Below, in pieces: positions 17,511 to 26,258 of a stretch of 64,000 nt of DNA. The DNA comes from Psychrobacter sp. Pi2-52. GTDB taxonomy: Bacteria; Pseudomonadota; Gammaproteobacteria; Pseudomonadales; Moraxellaceae. Within the stretch, counting starts at the first letter, position 1. Every line of letters starts with the position of its first letter. The translations under genes were made by a program, and so were the position numbers. The DNA lies in NCBI RefSeq assembly GCF_904846705.1, contig NZ_CAJHBS010000001.1, positions 62,001-126,000 of the forward strand, in the 5' to 3' direction. The notes under the pieces were generated by a model. That model worked only from the letters and a program-made list of their open reading frames with translations, searched no databases and was not told the origin of the DNA.

Positions 17511-18092
17511 TTAGTTTTTGCACTTACTCAATTGATGGTAGTCTCGATTGAAATAGATGAGACTTTCGCAATCAGGCTTGTGTTTGATATCCAATACTTC
17601 ACAAATAAGAATATCGTGGGTCCCCACCGAGCTGATGAGTTTGATTTTGCAATCAAAAGAGATACTGGCATCCTCTAATACAGGCGATCCGGTTGACAGC
17701 GTAGACCAGTTGCCTTGCTCAAATCTTTCTTCCAGCGCCTTTTTACCGCCGAACACACCGCTTAAGTCTTTATGTTCAAGACCAAGTGTGTTGACGCATA
17801 GCACCATATTTTCTTTAAAAAACTTGTATACAGAAGCGCTTCGGTTTAGACACACTAATAGGGTTGGCGGTTCGTCAGTGACACTGCATACTGCTGAGGC
17901 GGTAAATCCTGCGCGCCCTGCTGGACCCTCAGTGGTAATAATGTTCACGGCAGCCGCCAACTTGCTCATCGCATCTCTAAAAGACTGCTGCATGTCGGTT
18001 AAGTTTCCTGCCGTAGAGGTGAATGATTCTTTAGACTTATGTTTCATTAATGAGGATTGCGTTACTTGGCTTTCTTTAATTACTGTATTCAT
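17511..18092 (-). CDS. rutF: Flavin reductase RutF
   Basis: NADH:FMN oxidoreductase that supplies reduced flavin to the RutA monooxygenase. The 193 residues contain the flavin reductase-like fold: [57 protein letters not shown], and a C-terminal [13 protein letters not shown]. An N-terminal extension of about 30 polar residues precedes the domain. It sits between rutC and rutG, as in other rut clusters. Confidence 0.92.
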   Translation of the reverse strand: MNTVIKESQVTQSSLMKHKSKESFTSTAGNLTDMQQSFRDAMSKLAAAVNIITTEGPAGRAGFTASAVCSVTDEPPTLLVCLNRSASVYKFFKENMVLCVNTLGLEHKDLSGVFGGKKALEERFEQGNWSTLSTGSPVLEDASISFDCKIKLISSVGTHDILICEVLDIKHKPDCESLIYFNRDYHQLSKCKN

Positions 18093-18224
18093 CTGTCATT
18101 TCCTTTTAAACAATATTCCGCCACATGTGTAGTCAACTAAAGCGCCCTACTACAGTCCAATACTAGGGGGTTAGATGTCAGGTAACTTTAAATTCACTAA
18201 ATGCAGTTATTTTTAAACAGGTTT

Positions 18225-18608
18225 TTATCCAATGTGCGCTATGGACGCGATTTCGACGAGGGCGTCTGGTTTCACCAATCCACATTGGATACAAAATCTT
18301 GCTGGCTTTTCATTGGGAAAAAATTCTGCATAGACTTGATTGACCGCGTCATAATCTGCCCAATCTTTTACAAAGATCGAATTAAAGGTCACATCATCCA
18401 TATCGCCGCCAGCGGTCTGAATAACGTTTTGAATCGTTGTTAACACATGGCGGGTTTGAGCAGCGGCATCACCCACATGTACGACATCGTTGTTTTCATC
18501 AAAGGGCAAGGTTCCAGAGACATAAACGATGTTGTCGGCCTTAGTCGCTGGTACATAAGGGGCTAACGGTTTGCTGGTGCCTTCAGGGATAATCACTTGT
18601 TTAGACAT
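18225..18608 (-). CDS. rutC: RidA-family protein RutC
   Basis: Member of the YjgF/YER057c/UK114 (RidA) family. In the Rut pathway it is proposed to help process aminoacrylate-type intermediates. The 127 residues are the usual length, starting [17 protein letters not shown], with [14 protein letters not shown] and a C-terminal [24 protein letters not shown] precedes the start. It lies 75 bp after rutB; a gap of 132 bp with no obvious signal separates it from rutF. Confidence 0.92.
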   Translation of the reverse strand: MSKQVIIPEGTSKPLAPYVPATKADNIVYVSGTLPFDENNDVVHVGDAAAQTRHVLTTIQNVIQTAGGDMDDVTFNSIFVKDWADYDAVNQVYAEFFPNEKPARFCIQCGLVKPDALVEIASIAHIG

Positions 18609-18683
18609 ATCTACATTCCTATTGCGGTTAGGTTAAGTATGAAACGCTTGGTTTAGATTTCTAAAAACTGGCTAGGTAAAATA

Positions 18684-19403
18684 TTAGCTATCTGAAAAAC
18701 ACTGCTGCATGCTGGCAACATCAGACACCCAACCAAAAAAGGTTTTTACGTTATATAGTGTGGCCTCATGAGCCTCTACTGGTCCTGCCTGATAACAAGC
18801 GTCATCTAATAACACCCCAAAATACTCAAGGAAGAACCCATCTCGAAGCGTAGATTCAACACAGACGTTAGTCGCGATACCTGTGAGCAATAGATTACGT
18901 ATGCCACGTGATCGCAATACACTATCGAAGTTGGTGTTCGCAAAGCCGCTATAACGAGGTTTATCTATAACGATGTCTTGAGGCGCAGGGCTAAGCTCGT
19001 CAACTAACTCATAATCCCAGCCCCCTTTTGCTAATAGCGTTCCCTCAATTTCAGGATTCTTACGCATGGTTTTTAGGGCATTTGATTTGTGATAATTGGG
19101 CGATCCACTACCACCCGCTTCTACATATTTGTTGTCCCAACCATTTCTGAAGTAAATGACTTGTATGCCAGCTTGGTGCGCAATATCCACCGCTTGCTTG
19201 ATTTTATCGATGACGGGTTTGGTTGCTGTGACATCGAACCCAGCCAAATCTAGATAACCGCCTTGGCTGGCATAAGCGTTTTGCATATCCACGACGATCA
19301 GTGCCGTCTGTGAGGGGTCTAACTTGATAGGTTCAGGCAACGACTCTAAGACAGGAGAGGATTCCTTGGTAAAGTCTGCACAAATGGTATTAACCGAATT
19401 CAT
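18684..19403 (-). CDS. rutB: Ureidoacrylate amidohydrolase RutB
   Basis: Isochorismatase-like cysteine hydrolase that cleaves ureidoacrylate to aminoacrylate and carbamate. The 239 residues show the catalytic triad regions: [16 protein letters not shown], the lysine in [10 protein letters not shown], and the cysteine in [16 protein letters not shown] used the ATG at 19403, just after AAAGGAG, rather than a GTG two codons upstream. The gene begins 14 bp after the rutA stop, so the two are coupled. Confidence 0.93.
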   Translation of the reverse strand: MNSVNTICADFTKESSPVLESLPEPIKLDPSQTALIVVDMQNAYASQGGYLDLAGFDVTATKPVIDKIKQAVDIAHQAGIQVIYFRNGWDNKYVEAGGSGSPNYHKSNALKTMRKNPEIEGTLLAKGGWDYELVDELSPAPQDIVIDKPRYSGFANTNFDSVLRSRGIRNLLLTGIATNVCVESTLRDGFFLEYFGVLLDDACYQAGPVEAHEATLYNVKTFFGWVSDVASMQQCFSDS

Positions 19404-19417
19404 ATCCACTCCTTTTA

Positions 19418-20521
19418 TTAGGCTTCGCTGACAGCTTGGCTGGCAACTGGGGTATCGACATTGATGCGGCTCTGCATCAAGGGCTGAATCTTACTGCCAA
19501 AATCCTCAACACCTTGTACGAAGTCATCAAAGGTCAGTAAGACGCCATCAGTACCTTGTACTTCAGCGACTTCGTCTAACATGCTGGCTACGTTTTCAAA
19601 AGAACCGACCAGCGTACCCATATTGATATTGACTGGCGAGACGCTTGAGGCCATATGGCGAATATTGGTATCTTTGCCTGATGTTTTGTCCTTACCGCCT
19701 TGTGACTGCAACCAATCAATGGCTTCGAAATCCGCACCGTCATTGTATGACTGCCATTTTGCTTGGGCTTTTTCATCGGTCTCATCTGCAATGACCATAA
19801 AGAGAACATAGGTCGGAACATTACGGCCCGTCTTATCCGTGTGTACCTTTAATCGGTCATTGATACCAGCATAAGCGGTAGGTGTGTTTAGACCTTTACC
19901 AAAAACAAAGTTGTAATCAGCATGTTTTGCAGAAAACGCTAACCCTGTATCTGATTGACCCGCACAGATAATCTTCATATCCGCTTTTGGAATGGGCTTC
20001 ACTTGACAGTCATCCATCTGGAAGAACTCACCCTTCAAATCAGATTGGCCTGTCGCCCACAGATCTCTTAAAATTTGGACATATTCAGATAGGTAGTCAT
20101 AGCGCTTACCAAAATAATCGTCGCCTGGCCACATTCCCATTTGTCCATATTCTGCTTCTTGCCAGCCAGTCACGACATTCAATCCAAAACGTCCGTTTGA
20201 GATGCTATCAAGCGTCGATGCCATTCTCGCTACGATTGCGGGCGGCATGACTAACGTTGCTGATGTGGCATAGATTTTTATTTTGGACGTGACTGCCGCA
20301 AGCCCTGCCATCAAAGTAAAGCTTTCGAGGTTATAATCCCAAAACTCCGTCTCCCCGCCAAAGCCGCGTAGCTTGATCATTGAGAGCGCAAAATCAAAAC
20401 CATAGTGCTCAGCACGTTGCACAATCTGTTTATTTAGCTCAAATGTTGGCTTGTACTGCGGCGCGTTTTTTGAAATTAACCAGCCGTTGTTGCCAATCGG
20501 ACAAAAAATACCTATTTCCAT
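19418..20521 (-). CDS. rutA: Pyrimidine monooxygenase RutA
   Basis: Luciferase-like flavin monooxygenase that opens the uracil ring between N3 and C4, the first step of the Rut pathway. It begins [17 protein letters not shown], and conserved segments include [19 protein letters not shown] and [16 protein letters not shown] chose the ATG at 20521, giving 367 residues, because AGGTGA precedes it; an upstream in-frame start at 20596 would add a hydrophobic, Lys-rich segment absent from the family. It is the first gene of the cluster, controlled from the region shared with rutR. Confidence 0.94.
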   Translation of the reverse strand: MEIGIFCPIGNNGWLISKNAPQYKPTFELNKQIVQRAEHYGFDFALSMIKLRGFGGETEFWDYNLESFTLMAGLAAVTSKIKIYATSATLVMPPAIVARMASTLDSISNGRFGLNVVTGWQEAEYGQMGMWPGDDYFGKRYDYLSEYVQILRDLWATGQSDLKGEFFQMDDCQVKPIPKADMKIICAGQSDTGLAFSAKHADYNFVFGKGLNTPTAYAGINDRLKVHTDKTGRNVPTYVLFMVIADETDEKAQAKWQSYNDGADFEAIDWLQSQGGKDKTSGKDTNIRHMASSVSPVNINMGTLVGSFENVASMLDEVAEVQGTDGVLLTFDDFVQGVEDFGSKIQPLMQSRINVDTPVASQAVSEA

Positions 20522-20661
20522 GATTTCACCTATACGTTTGAAGAAGAAAAGAGCGATAAAAGAAATAAAGATTATTTCATGTTTTTTATATAGCATAATT
20601 TATGCCAAATTAATTAATCTCTATTTATCAATAACTTATATTATTTTAATTCAAAAATTAT

Positions 20662-20677
20662 TAAACCATATGGTCTA
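20662..20677. promoter_or_regulatory. RutR operator
   Basis: TAAACCATATGGTCTA contains the perfect palindrome ACCATATGGT. It matches the inner positions of the RutR consensus known from E. coli (TTGACCAnnTGGTCAA). It lies about 140 bp upstream of rutA. Confidence 0.65.
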
Positions 20678-20689
20678 AAAATATGCAGA

Positions 20690-20740
20690 AAAATAGTGCG
20701 GGCTGTTATAAATTGGTGCAAAGTGTTATAAAATAGTGCA
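20690..20740. repeat. Three phased direct repeats upstream of rutA
   Basis: AAAATAGTGCG (20690-20700), AAATTGGTGCA (20710-20720) and AAAATAGTGCA (20730-20740) are spaced by 20 bp, two helical turns. The last two extend to 16 bp as GTTATAAATTGGTGCA and GTTATAAAATAGTGCA. Such phasing suggests binding of a regulator on one face of the helix. Confidence 0.6.
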
Positions 20741-20915
20741 CAAATGTATAAATTATTTATAAGTATATTTTGATGGTGGTTTGAATGGAGATAAGGTGGA
20801 ATGAGCAGCAGAAAAGACTGTTCAACAGCAGGTTGCTTTAGTCGGTGAACCTGTAAACCGATATGGTATTGCTCGCTGTTGGAGTAGTTGGCATATCTGT
20901 TTTTATTAACCAGTA

Positions 20916-20939
20916 GCATCTGCATCTGCATCTGCATCT
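20916..20939. repeat. GCATCT hexamer tandem repeat, four copies
   Basis: Four uninterrupted GCATCT units lie in the rutA/rutR spacer, about 80 bp before rutR. Copy-number change would alter spacing without affecting a reading frame. Confidence 0.8.
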
Positions 20940-21020
20940 GGTTACTTCTACCCTTTTCTAAATTGAATCAACTATCATTTAAAATTAGGTTCATATGGCT
21001 TTACGATGAGGGAAAATATA

Positions 21021-21656
21021 GTGAAAGAATACGCACTAAAAGAAGAGACAGAGACGAGTGCAAAGATATTAAAAAAGAAAGAACATATCATCAATGCTGC
21101 ATTGATCGTATTTTCCCAAGAGGGATTGAATGGCGCGCGAATGGAGCAAATTGCCGACGAAGCTGATATATCTAAATCGAATATATTTTATTACTTCCAA
21201 AGTAAAGAAGTTCTGTATGTTGCTGTTTTAGAAAAGGTGCTGAGTAAGTGGTTATCGCCTTTGAGTGAAATTAACGCCAACCAAGACCCAAGGGTTGCCC
21301 TTAAGACCTATATTGAAGAAAAGTATAAAATCTCAAAAAAATCACCTGCAGCATCGAGACTGTATGCGTTAGAGATTATACAAGGGGCACCTCATTTGAT
21401 GGCCGTATTAAAAGGCCCTTTGAGGTCTTTGGTTCGTGAAAAGGTGGCAGTGATTGATGGCTGGATTGCAGATAACAAGATTAAGTCCGTGTCTGCCATC
21501 CATTTGATTTTTCATATTTGGGCAGTCACTCAGCACTATTCTGACTTTTCCACGCAAACTGAAGCGGTGTGTAATCATAGCTTGAGAAATAAAAAGTTCG
21601 CTAATGAGGCATTAAATACTAGTATTCAACTTCTGGTAGATAGTTTGATTCCGTGA
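21021..21656 (+). CDS. rutR: TetR-family regulator RutR
   Basis: TetR-type repressor that responds to uracil or thymine and controls rut genes. The N-terminal helix-turn-helix (MEQIADEADISKSNIFYYFQ) and the C-terminal region, with EIIQGAPHLMAVLKGPLRSL and HLIFHIWAVTQHYSDF, resemble E. coli RutR closely. I chose the GTG at 21021, giving 211 residues, because GAGGGA (21008-21013) is correctly spaced for it; the ATG at 21006 overlaps that site and has none of its own. It is divergent from rutA and followed by a strong terminator. Confidence 0.9.
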   Translation: MKEYALKEETETSAKILKKKEHIINAALIVFSQEGLNGARMEQIADEADISKSNIFYYFQSKEVLYVAVLEKVLSKWLSPLSEINANQDPRVALKTYIEEKYKISKKSPAASRLYALEIIQGAPHLMAVLKGPLRSLVREKVAVIDGWIADNKIKSVSAIHLIFHIWAVTQHYSDFSTQTEAVCNHSLRNKKFANEALNTSIQLLVDSLIP

Positions 21657-21691
21657 TTTGATATGAGTAAAGTACAGTTCCCCAATTCGAA

Positions 21692-21723
21692 AAGCCCCAA
21701 TCTGAAGATTGAGGCTTTTTTTA
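21692..21723 (+). terminator. Terminator of rutR
   Basis: AAGCCCCAATCT (21692-21703) pairs with AGATTGAGGCTT (21706-21717) with one mismatch, followed by a T-run to 21723. It closely resembles the hairpin at 12115-12140. Confidence 0.88.
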
Positions 21724-21929
21724 TGTCCATCATTTAAGGGCTGTAGTTTAAATAAAGACTGTAGTTTAAATAAAACATTACATGACTAAAACTTCTTTTC
21801 TCTAACCCCTATAGTCACGATTGTATAAGGATGACTTGGGAGAAATCAGCACCTACAAGTGAGGTTAGCAACCAAGGTAAGTAGTGATATAATGTCCTGA
21901 TAATCGATATTTTATAAAAGGGTTACATT

Positions 21930-22208
21930 ATGGCTCGTACCGCTAGCGCATTGCACATTTTAGTAAAACATAAAGAACAAGCTGAGGACATTATTGCCAA
22001 GCTTAAAAAAGGCGCTAAGTTTGATGTACTGGCCAAGCGATACTCAACCTGCCCATCAGGTAAAAAAGGTGGCAGCTTAGGTGAGTTTGGCAAAGGTGAT
22101 ATGGTAGGGCCATTCGATAAGGTTTGCTTTACCGGCGAACTATTTACTCCGCATCTAGTAAAGACCAAATTTGGCTGGCATGTCGTAAAAGTCCTTTATA
22201 GAACTTAA
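21930..22208 (+). CDS. ppiC: Parvulin-type peptidylprolyl isomerase PpiC
   Basis: Small cytoplasmic parvulin that catalyses cis-trans isomerisation of peptidyl-proline bonds. The 92 residues are a single parvulin domain with ALHILVKHKEQAEDI, CPSGKKGGSLGEFGKGDMVG and TKFGWHVVKVL, the same size as E. coli PpiC. AAAGGG precedes the ATG. No signal peptide is present. It stands alone. Confidence 0.93.
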   Translation: MARTASALHILVKHKEQAEDIIAKLKKGAKFDVLAKRYSTCPSGKKGGSLGEFGKGDMVGPFDKVCFTGELFTPHLVKTKFGWHVVKVLYRT

Positions 22209-22255
22209 GCATTGGCGTTTTGATTGTAAGCCGACTGGAGTATGCCTCAAATGTT

Positions 22256-22307
22256 GTCCTGATTCATATGTGATTTAACATCGTGATAATTATGTGTGAA
22301 TCAGGAC
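22256..22307. repeat. Perfect 11-bp inverted repeat after ppiC
   Basis: GTCCTGATTCA (22256-22266) and TGAATCAGGAC (22297-22307) are exact inverted repeats with 30 bases between, beginning 48 bp past ppiC. It is not followed by a good U-run, so it may be an RNA hairpin or protein site rather than a standard terminator. A short direct repeat (ACTTAAGCAGT type) follows near 22364-22393. Confidence 0.4.
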
Positions 22308-22436
22308 TTGGTATTTGGTCGACTTACACCTTCTAATCCTTACGTCAAACTACCCTTATTTTATTTAAGCAGTATTTTACTTAAGCAGTTTTCTACGAGT
22401 TAAGGTCAAATATTGAGGTGGCGAGACAAGTTGTAA

Positions 22437-23375
22437 TCAGCCTTTAAAGCCCCTAGGTAATTCAGGTGCAGGCAAGCGCTTCATATCAGAGTCAACATTA
22501 CCGAAACGCTCATGGCCATTATTCCAATCAACAATAGATTGTTCAATCTCAGCTTTGTTATCAGCAACGAAGTTCCACCACATTAGCACTTGGTTATTCA
22601 GCGGTTCGCCGCCGATGAACATGATACGTGTGCCCTTTTTGGCAACCAGCTTAATACTTTTACTATTGGCGACATCGATATCATGAAAACAGAATAACTG
22701 GTCTTGCTGACAGACCTTGCCTTCAGACTCTGCCTCCCCTTCTGAAACCAAAATACCGTACTCAAAGTCTGGCTCTAAATTCAATGTCGCTTCGCCATCT
22801 TGCTTGAAGTACACATCTATACCGACCAGTTTAGAATACTGAATGGTAGGCGCTTCAAATGTCTCACCTGATGTATTGGTATAGCTACCTGTCGTCAGTA
22901 TCATCTCTACGTTGCCCTCGCTCCATGTCGGTAGTTCAGGATAATGATGAAAACTGCGCTCAATCTTCTGGTCAGTGGGAAGCGCAATCCATAGCTGTAC
23001 CATACTGATACCACGTGCGGCATTTTCTGAACCACCCGTATCTGGAAAGACACTTTGTTCTGTATGACTGATGCCTTGGTGCAGACCTGTACCTGCGGTC
23101 ATGACATTGACTTGGTTTTTGGTAATAACCTGTTCATTGCCCAAACTGTCTTTGTGTAGCACCTCACCATTTAGCATCCAGCTGAAAGTCTGCAAGTTAA
23201 TGTGCGGATGGCGTCCCACTTGCATCCCTGCATCATCTACACCAAAATCAGCAGGACCTGCATGATCTAAAAAGCACCACGCACCGATAGGTTTTTTGCC
23301 TTTGTTAGGTAGTAAACGTGCGATTGGAATACCGCCGACAGTAGCCAGTTTTGGCTCAAACGTTTGAATACTCAT
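22437..23375 (-). CDS. Pirin family protein
   Basis: Bicupin of the pirin family; some members have quercetinase activity, others affect metabolic enzymes, and the role here is unknown. The 312 residues have the N-terminal cupin with GVDDAGMQVGRHPHINLQTF and the later TAGTGLHQGISHTEQS, which carry the metal-binding histidines, and a C-terminal cupin ending near FIGGEPLNNQVLMWWNFV. It is transcribed convergently with ppiC and divergently from truC. Confidence 0.88.
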   Translation of the reverse strand: MSIQTFEPKLATVGGIPIARLLPNKGKKPIGAWCFLDHAGPADFGVDDAGMQVGRHPHINLQTFSWMLNGEVLHKDSLGNEQVITKNQVNVMTAGTGLHQGISHTEQSVFPDTGGSENAARGISMVQLWIALPTDQKIERSFHHYPELPTWSEGNVEMILTTGSYTNTSGETFEAPTIQYSKLVGIDVYFKQDGEATLNLEPDFEYGILVSEGEAESEGKVCQQDQLFCFHDIDVANSKSIKLVAKKGTRIMFIGGEPLNNQVLMWWNFVADNKAEIEQSIVDWNNGHERFGNVDSDMKRLPAPELPRGFKG

Positions 23376-23643
23376 GAATCTACTCCTTTCTTGATACTTT
23401 ATATATTACAAACAATGAGCATAGAGAAGTATTAAATGGTTGTTGGTACTTTCATGCTCAATACATCGGCAGCTGACATCTTATCATTTAGCGTTTTACT
23501 ATTTATATTAACGCTGCTGCTAATGGCAAAGAGATAAACATCGGTGCGGTAGTTTTACTGCTTACTTTCTCTGCAACACTATCTAAATTTATTATGCCAC
23601 TACAGGTACAATAAAAAGAATATATAATTGACGCATCTAAAAT

Positions 23644-24417
23644 ATGAGCACTAAAAACATGGATATCGAAGGCAATACTGCTGATCAAATAGAAATTATC
23701 TATGAAGATGAGTATATAGTAGCGATTAATAAAGAAGCTGGTCTGTTGGTGCATCGCAGTTGGCTGGACAAAGGTGAGACACGCTTTGCCATGCAGCTCA
23801 CACGTGATGCGGTAGGCTGTCATGTGTTTCCAGTACATAGGTTAGACAAACCTACATCAGGTGTATTGTTATTTGCCAAGAGCTCAGACGTGGCACGTAG
23901 CCTTACCGAAGCATTTACTGAACGCAAAGTAACCAAGCAATATTTGGCCGTGGTGCGCGGATTTATGTCTGAGCAAGGTACTGTTGATTATGCGCTTAGC
24001 TTTAAGCCTGATGCCATTGCCGATAAATTTGCCAACTTAGATAAATCTGCTCAAGAAGCGGTGACTCACTGGCAAAGTTTGGCACAAATTGAGCTGCCAT
24101 TTGCAGTATCAAAGAAGCATGCCACTAGCCGCTATAGTCTGGTACGCTTAACGCCTGAAACTGGACGCAAACATCAGCTGCGTCGGCATATGAGACATGT
24201 ATTCCATCACATCGTGGGTGATACCAGTCACGGCGATATACGTCATACACGATTTTTTCGTACTCACTATGATTGCACGCGTATGTTGCTGCATGCTCAG
24301 ACTTTGGCACTCAGCCACCCCGTCACTGGTGAGCCACTAGTACTAAAAGCGGGATTAGACGATCAATGGATGCGTATCCTAGAAGAGTTCTCTTGGGTAG
24401 ACAGCGCTAAAGCCTAA
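23644..24417 (+). CDS. truC: tRNA pseudouridine synthase TruC-like (RluA family)
   Basis: RluA-family pseudouridine synthase, most like TruC, which modifies U65 in some tRNAs. The catalytic motif is VHRLDKPTSGVLLFA, with the nucleophilic Asp. KEAGLLVHRSWLDKGETRFA near the N-terminus and TPETGRKHQLRRHMRHVFH near the middle are typical of TruC. The 257 residues fit. A second ATG five codons in is an alternative start. Single gene. Confidence 0.88.
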   Translation: MSTKNMDIEGNTADQIEIIYEDEYIVAINKEAGLLVHRSWLDKGETRFAMQLTRDAVGCHVFPVHRLDKPTSGVLLFAKSSDVARSLTEAFTERKVTKQYLAVVRGFMSEQGTVDYALSFKPDAIADKFANLDKSAQEAVTHWQSLAQIELPFAVSKKHATSRYSLVRLTPETGRKHQLRRHMRHVFHHIVGDTSHGDIRHTRFFRTHYDCTRMLLHAQTLALSHPVTGEPLVLKAGLDDQWMRILEEFSWVDSAKA

Positions 24418-24726
24418 ACTTATCTAAAATATTCAGTGAAAAAAGCCAAAATACGGCTGCTAAAGGTTCGGTTCCCTAGTGAGGACTTGAACATTTGGCT
24501 ATAGGCTAATGGTATCGAGTATTTAAAATACTGAAACGATCACAGTGTACTTCATAGTGTACATATACTAGATTTTTCAATAACCTCTATGTCTGAGTTC
24601 ATTAAGAATAGAGAAGGGCAATAAGCAAAGTTTTTTTTAACAGTTAGGCTTGTGCTTCTTTCCTCGGTAAGAACGGAGCATACTGGATAGTTTGGCAAAA
24701 TAGTCTCTACGCTTGTTATAAGCAAA
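24418..24726. other. Intergenic region without a recognised feature
   Basis: These 309 bases between the convergent truC and Imm49-like genes hold no gene I recognise. I see no strong terminator hairpin, only a short repeat of AGTGTAC (24544-24550 and 24557-24563). Confidence 0.6.
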
Positions 24727-25680
24727 CTATTTCTTTAGCCAAGAAAATAGTCCTTTTTTCTTCTTTTTCTCACTAGCTACTCTCATACGTTCTTGCCACA
24801 TATTAATCCAGTCTTGTTGCGGTTGGTTATAATTAAACTCTGTCATAAAATCATAAGGTTGAGAGTAGCTTGATAAAGGTTTAAATTCTATCAGCTCTTT
24901 CGGTGCAATTGGACTATCTATACCTAAATCATAGCCATGTATTGCTGCAATCTTGGCATATAACAGCACTTGTATCTGAAGATAAAAGTCAAACCAAGTA
25001 TTCGCGTCATAAGCTGCCTTTTTTGCTAGTTTAAGTTCAAGTAGTTTAGTTAGTGCCATTTGCATAGCTTTTATGTTTTTATCACATAGAGCAATATAAA
25101 ACTCATGATCAGGTATTCTTATGATATCTCGTTTATCCTTGTTATCATCTTCTAAAAAAACCAAGCTACGTCCTTTTAATGCAGTCCATTCTCCTGCTAG
25201 TGCAAGTAAGGTGTTCTTATTAAAATAGGAACGGGTATCTTTGCGATCATATAGCTCATTAACTTCAACAACCTCATCTCGGTGCTCAATCAAAAATCTG
25301 ATTAAATCAAGATTATCGGACATGATGGCTATAAAAAAGTTATTAGTATTATAGCCATTGTATGCCCAATAGATTTCTTCTTTACCCATCATTTGCAGTT
25401 TGGCTGCCATATAAGCATCTTGCTTAAATGCATCAATATCAGCATGTAGTAGTAAGTCAGAGGAGGCTTTTGCTTCGTAATAAACACCTAAACCACGCAT
25501 ACAGGCTAAAGGATTACCTTCGAAAGTTTCAATAATTTTTAATTTACGTTTTGAACCTGAAAGGTCCTCATTTTCACTTGGGTTAATAATAAAATTAGCT
25601 ATGCCCATAACATGCTCAAAACTTTCTTGATAATCTCTTCCTGACTCACTACCTAAATATACTTTATAGTTGTTAGTCAT
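24727..25680 (-). CDS. Imm49-like protein, orphan
   Basis: The 317-residue protein has no signal peptide. Its layout (DAYMAAKLQMMGKEEIYWAY, DHEFYIALCDKNIKAMQMAL, and near the end AAIHGYDLGIDSPIAPKELI) resembles the Imm49 immunity family, whose members protect against polymorphic toxins delivered between bacteria. The C-terminus is a lysine-rich tail (ASEKKKKKGLFSWLKK). No toxin gene is adjacent, so it would be an orphan. The ATG at 25680 is chosen over a GTG four codons upstream; the ribosome site is weak. Repeats lie upstream at 25764-25805. The assignment is from visual likeness only. Confidence 0.5.
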   Translation of the reverse strand: MTNNYKVYLGSESGRDYQESFEHVMGIANFIINPSENEDLSGSKRKLKIIETFEGNPLACMRGLGVYYEAKASSDLLLHADIDAFKQDAYMAAKLQMMGKEEIYWAYNGYNTNNFFIAIMSDNLDLIRFLIEHRDEVVEVNELYDRKDTRSYFNKNTLLALAGEWTALKGRSLVFLEDDNKDKRDIIRIPDHEFYIALCDKNIKAMQMALTKLLELKLAKKAAYDANTWFDFYLQIQVLLYAKIAAIHGYDLGIDSPIAPKELIEFKPLSSYSQPYDFMTEFNYNQPQQDWINMWQERMRVASEKKKKKGLFSWLKK

Positions 25681-25763
25681 TTGAGTTCTCACTTTTTTAT
25701 TAATTTTTAATATAGGTATACCCCAACGAAACCAATTGTCTTACCCTTCAAACCTATTAACAG

Positions 25764-25805
25764 ACCACTTATAACAGACTGGTATAATGGAACCACTTAT
25801 AACAG
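25764..25805. repeat. 14-bp direct repeat upstream of the Imm49-like gene
   Basis: ACCACTTATAACAG occurs exactly at 25764-25777 and again at 25792-25805, 28 bp apart. It lies about 85-125 bp upstream of the Imm49-like gene and could be a regulatory site. Confidence 0.6.
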
Positions 25806-25945
25806 CTTTTAAGAACAGTTATATCTGTTAGGCTTTACTCGATTACTTTATATTCTCATAATAAACTTAAAAGATAGTCTCTTAGCCTACGCTCCAAAAC
25901 CTCAAGTTTTTTAAAATACCTTTTTATCAAGTCATCAGTATCTTG

Positions 25946-26052
25946 TATAGTCAGTTCAATATAATTTCGATACAAGGAAACCGAGTGCAAGTTATACATT
26001 AGTATGCTTAGCGAGGATGACAATGTAGCGGACTTATATAGACTCGACTATA
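25946..26052. mobile_element. MITE-like repeat, copy 1 (107 bp)
   Basis: Bounded by TATAGTC (25946-25952) and its inverted repeat GACTATA (26046-26052). By eye it matches about 92 of 107 positions of a second copy at 58352-58458, including 43 consecutive identical bases in the centre. It is the same length, has no coding capacity and lies in the same orientation on the plus strand. Ends and dispersal fit a miniature transposable element. Confidence 0.7.
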
Positions 26053-26201
26053 GCACTATGTATATAGGCCATTTAATGATAATTAGCCATTTGTTAGTGA
26101 TCATTTTATCAAAAACCTTTTGCACAGCTCTGTGACTGCGCTCACGGATGTTAGTCTCATTTAGACTTATGCATTTTTTTAAGAGTTAGAAGATGATAAG
26201 A

Positions 26202-26241
26202 GAACAAAAAAACGCAGAGCACCACTTGATGCCCTGCGTTT
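26202..26241 (-). terminator. Terminator of the aldolase/hydrolase operon
   Basis: AACGCAGAGC (26211-26220) pairs with GCCCTGCGTT (26231-26240) with one mismatch; on the minus strand a run of seven Ts follows. It lies 18 bp past the hydrolase stop. Confidence 0.85.
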
Positions 26242-26258
26242 GTTGGATTGAACTGTAT

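Larger units (their letters stand above)
20522..21020. promoter_or_regulatory. Divergent rutA/rutR control region
   Basis: About 500 bp without a convincing gene. Starting near rutA, it holds a RutR-type palindrome at 20662-20677, three GTGC-containing repeats in 20-bp phase at 20690-20740, and a four-copy hexamer array at 20916-20939. A 98-codon minus-strand frame here is low-complexity and has no family likeness. Confidence 0.55.
25681..26258. other. Repeat-rich intergenic region
   Basis: About 580 bp between the Imm49-like gene and the alpha/beta hydrolase with no convincing reading frame. It contains a 14-bp direct repeat (25764-25805), a 107-bp MITE-like element (25946-26052) and the hydrolase terminator (26202-26241). 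The stretch 26060-26200 shows nothing I can name. Confidence 0.6.

Noticed and set aside
17557..18132. 191-codon plus-strand frame opposite rutF
   Set aside because: rutF on the minus strand has clear flavin reductase motifs and fits the operon; the opposite frame has none.
20641..20937. 98-codon minus-strand frame in the rutA/rutR spacer
   Set aside because: Begins with repeated Met-Gln from the hexamer array, has low-complexity composition, no ribosome site, and covers regulatory repeats.
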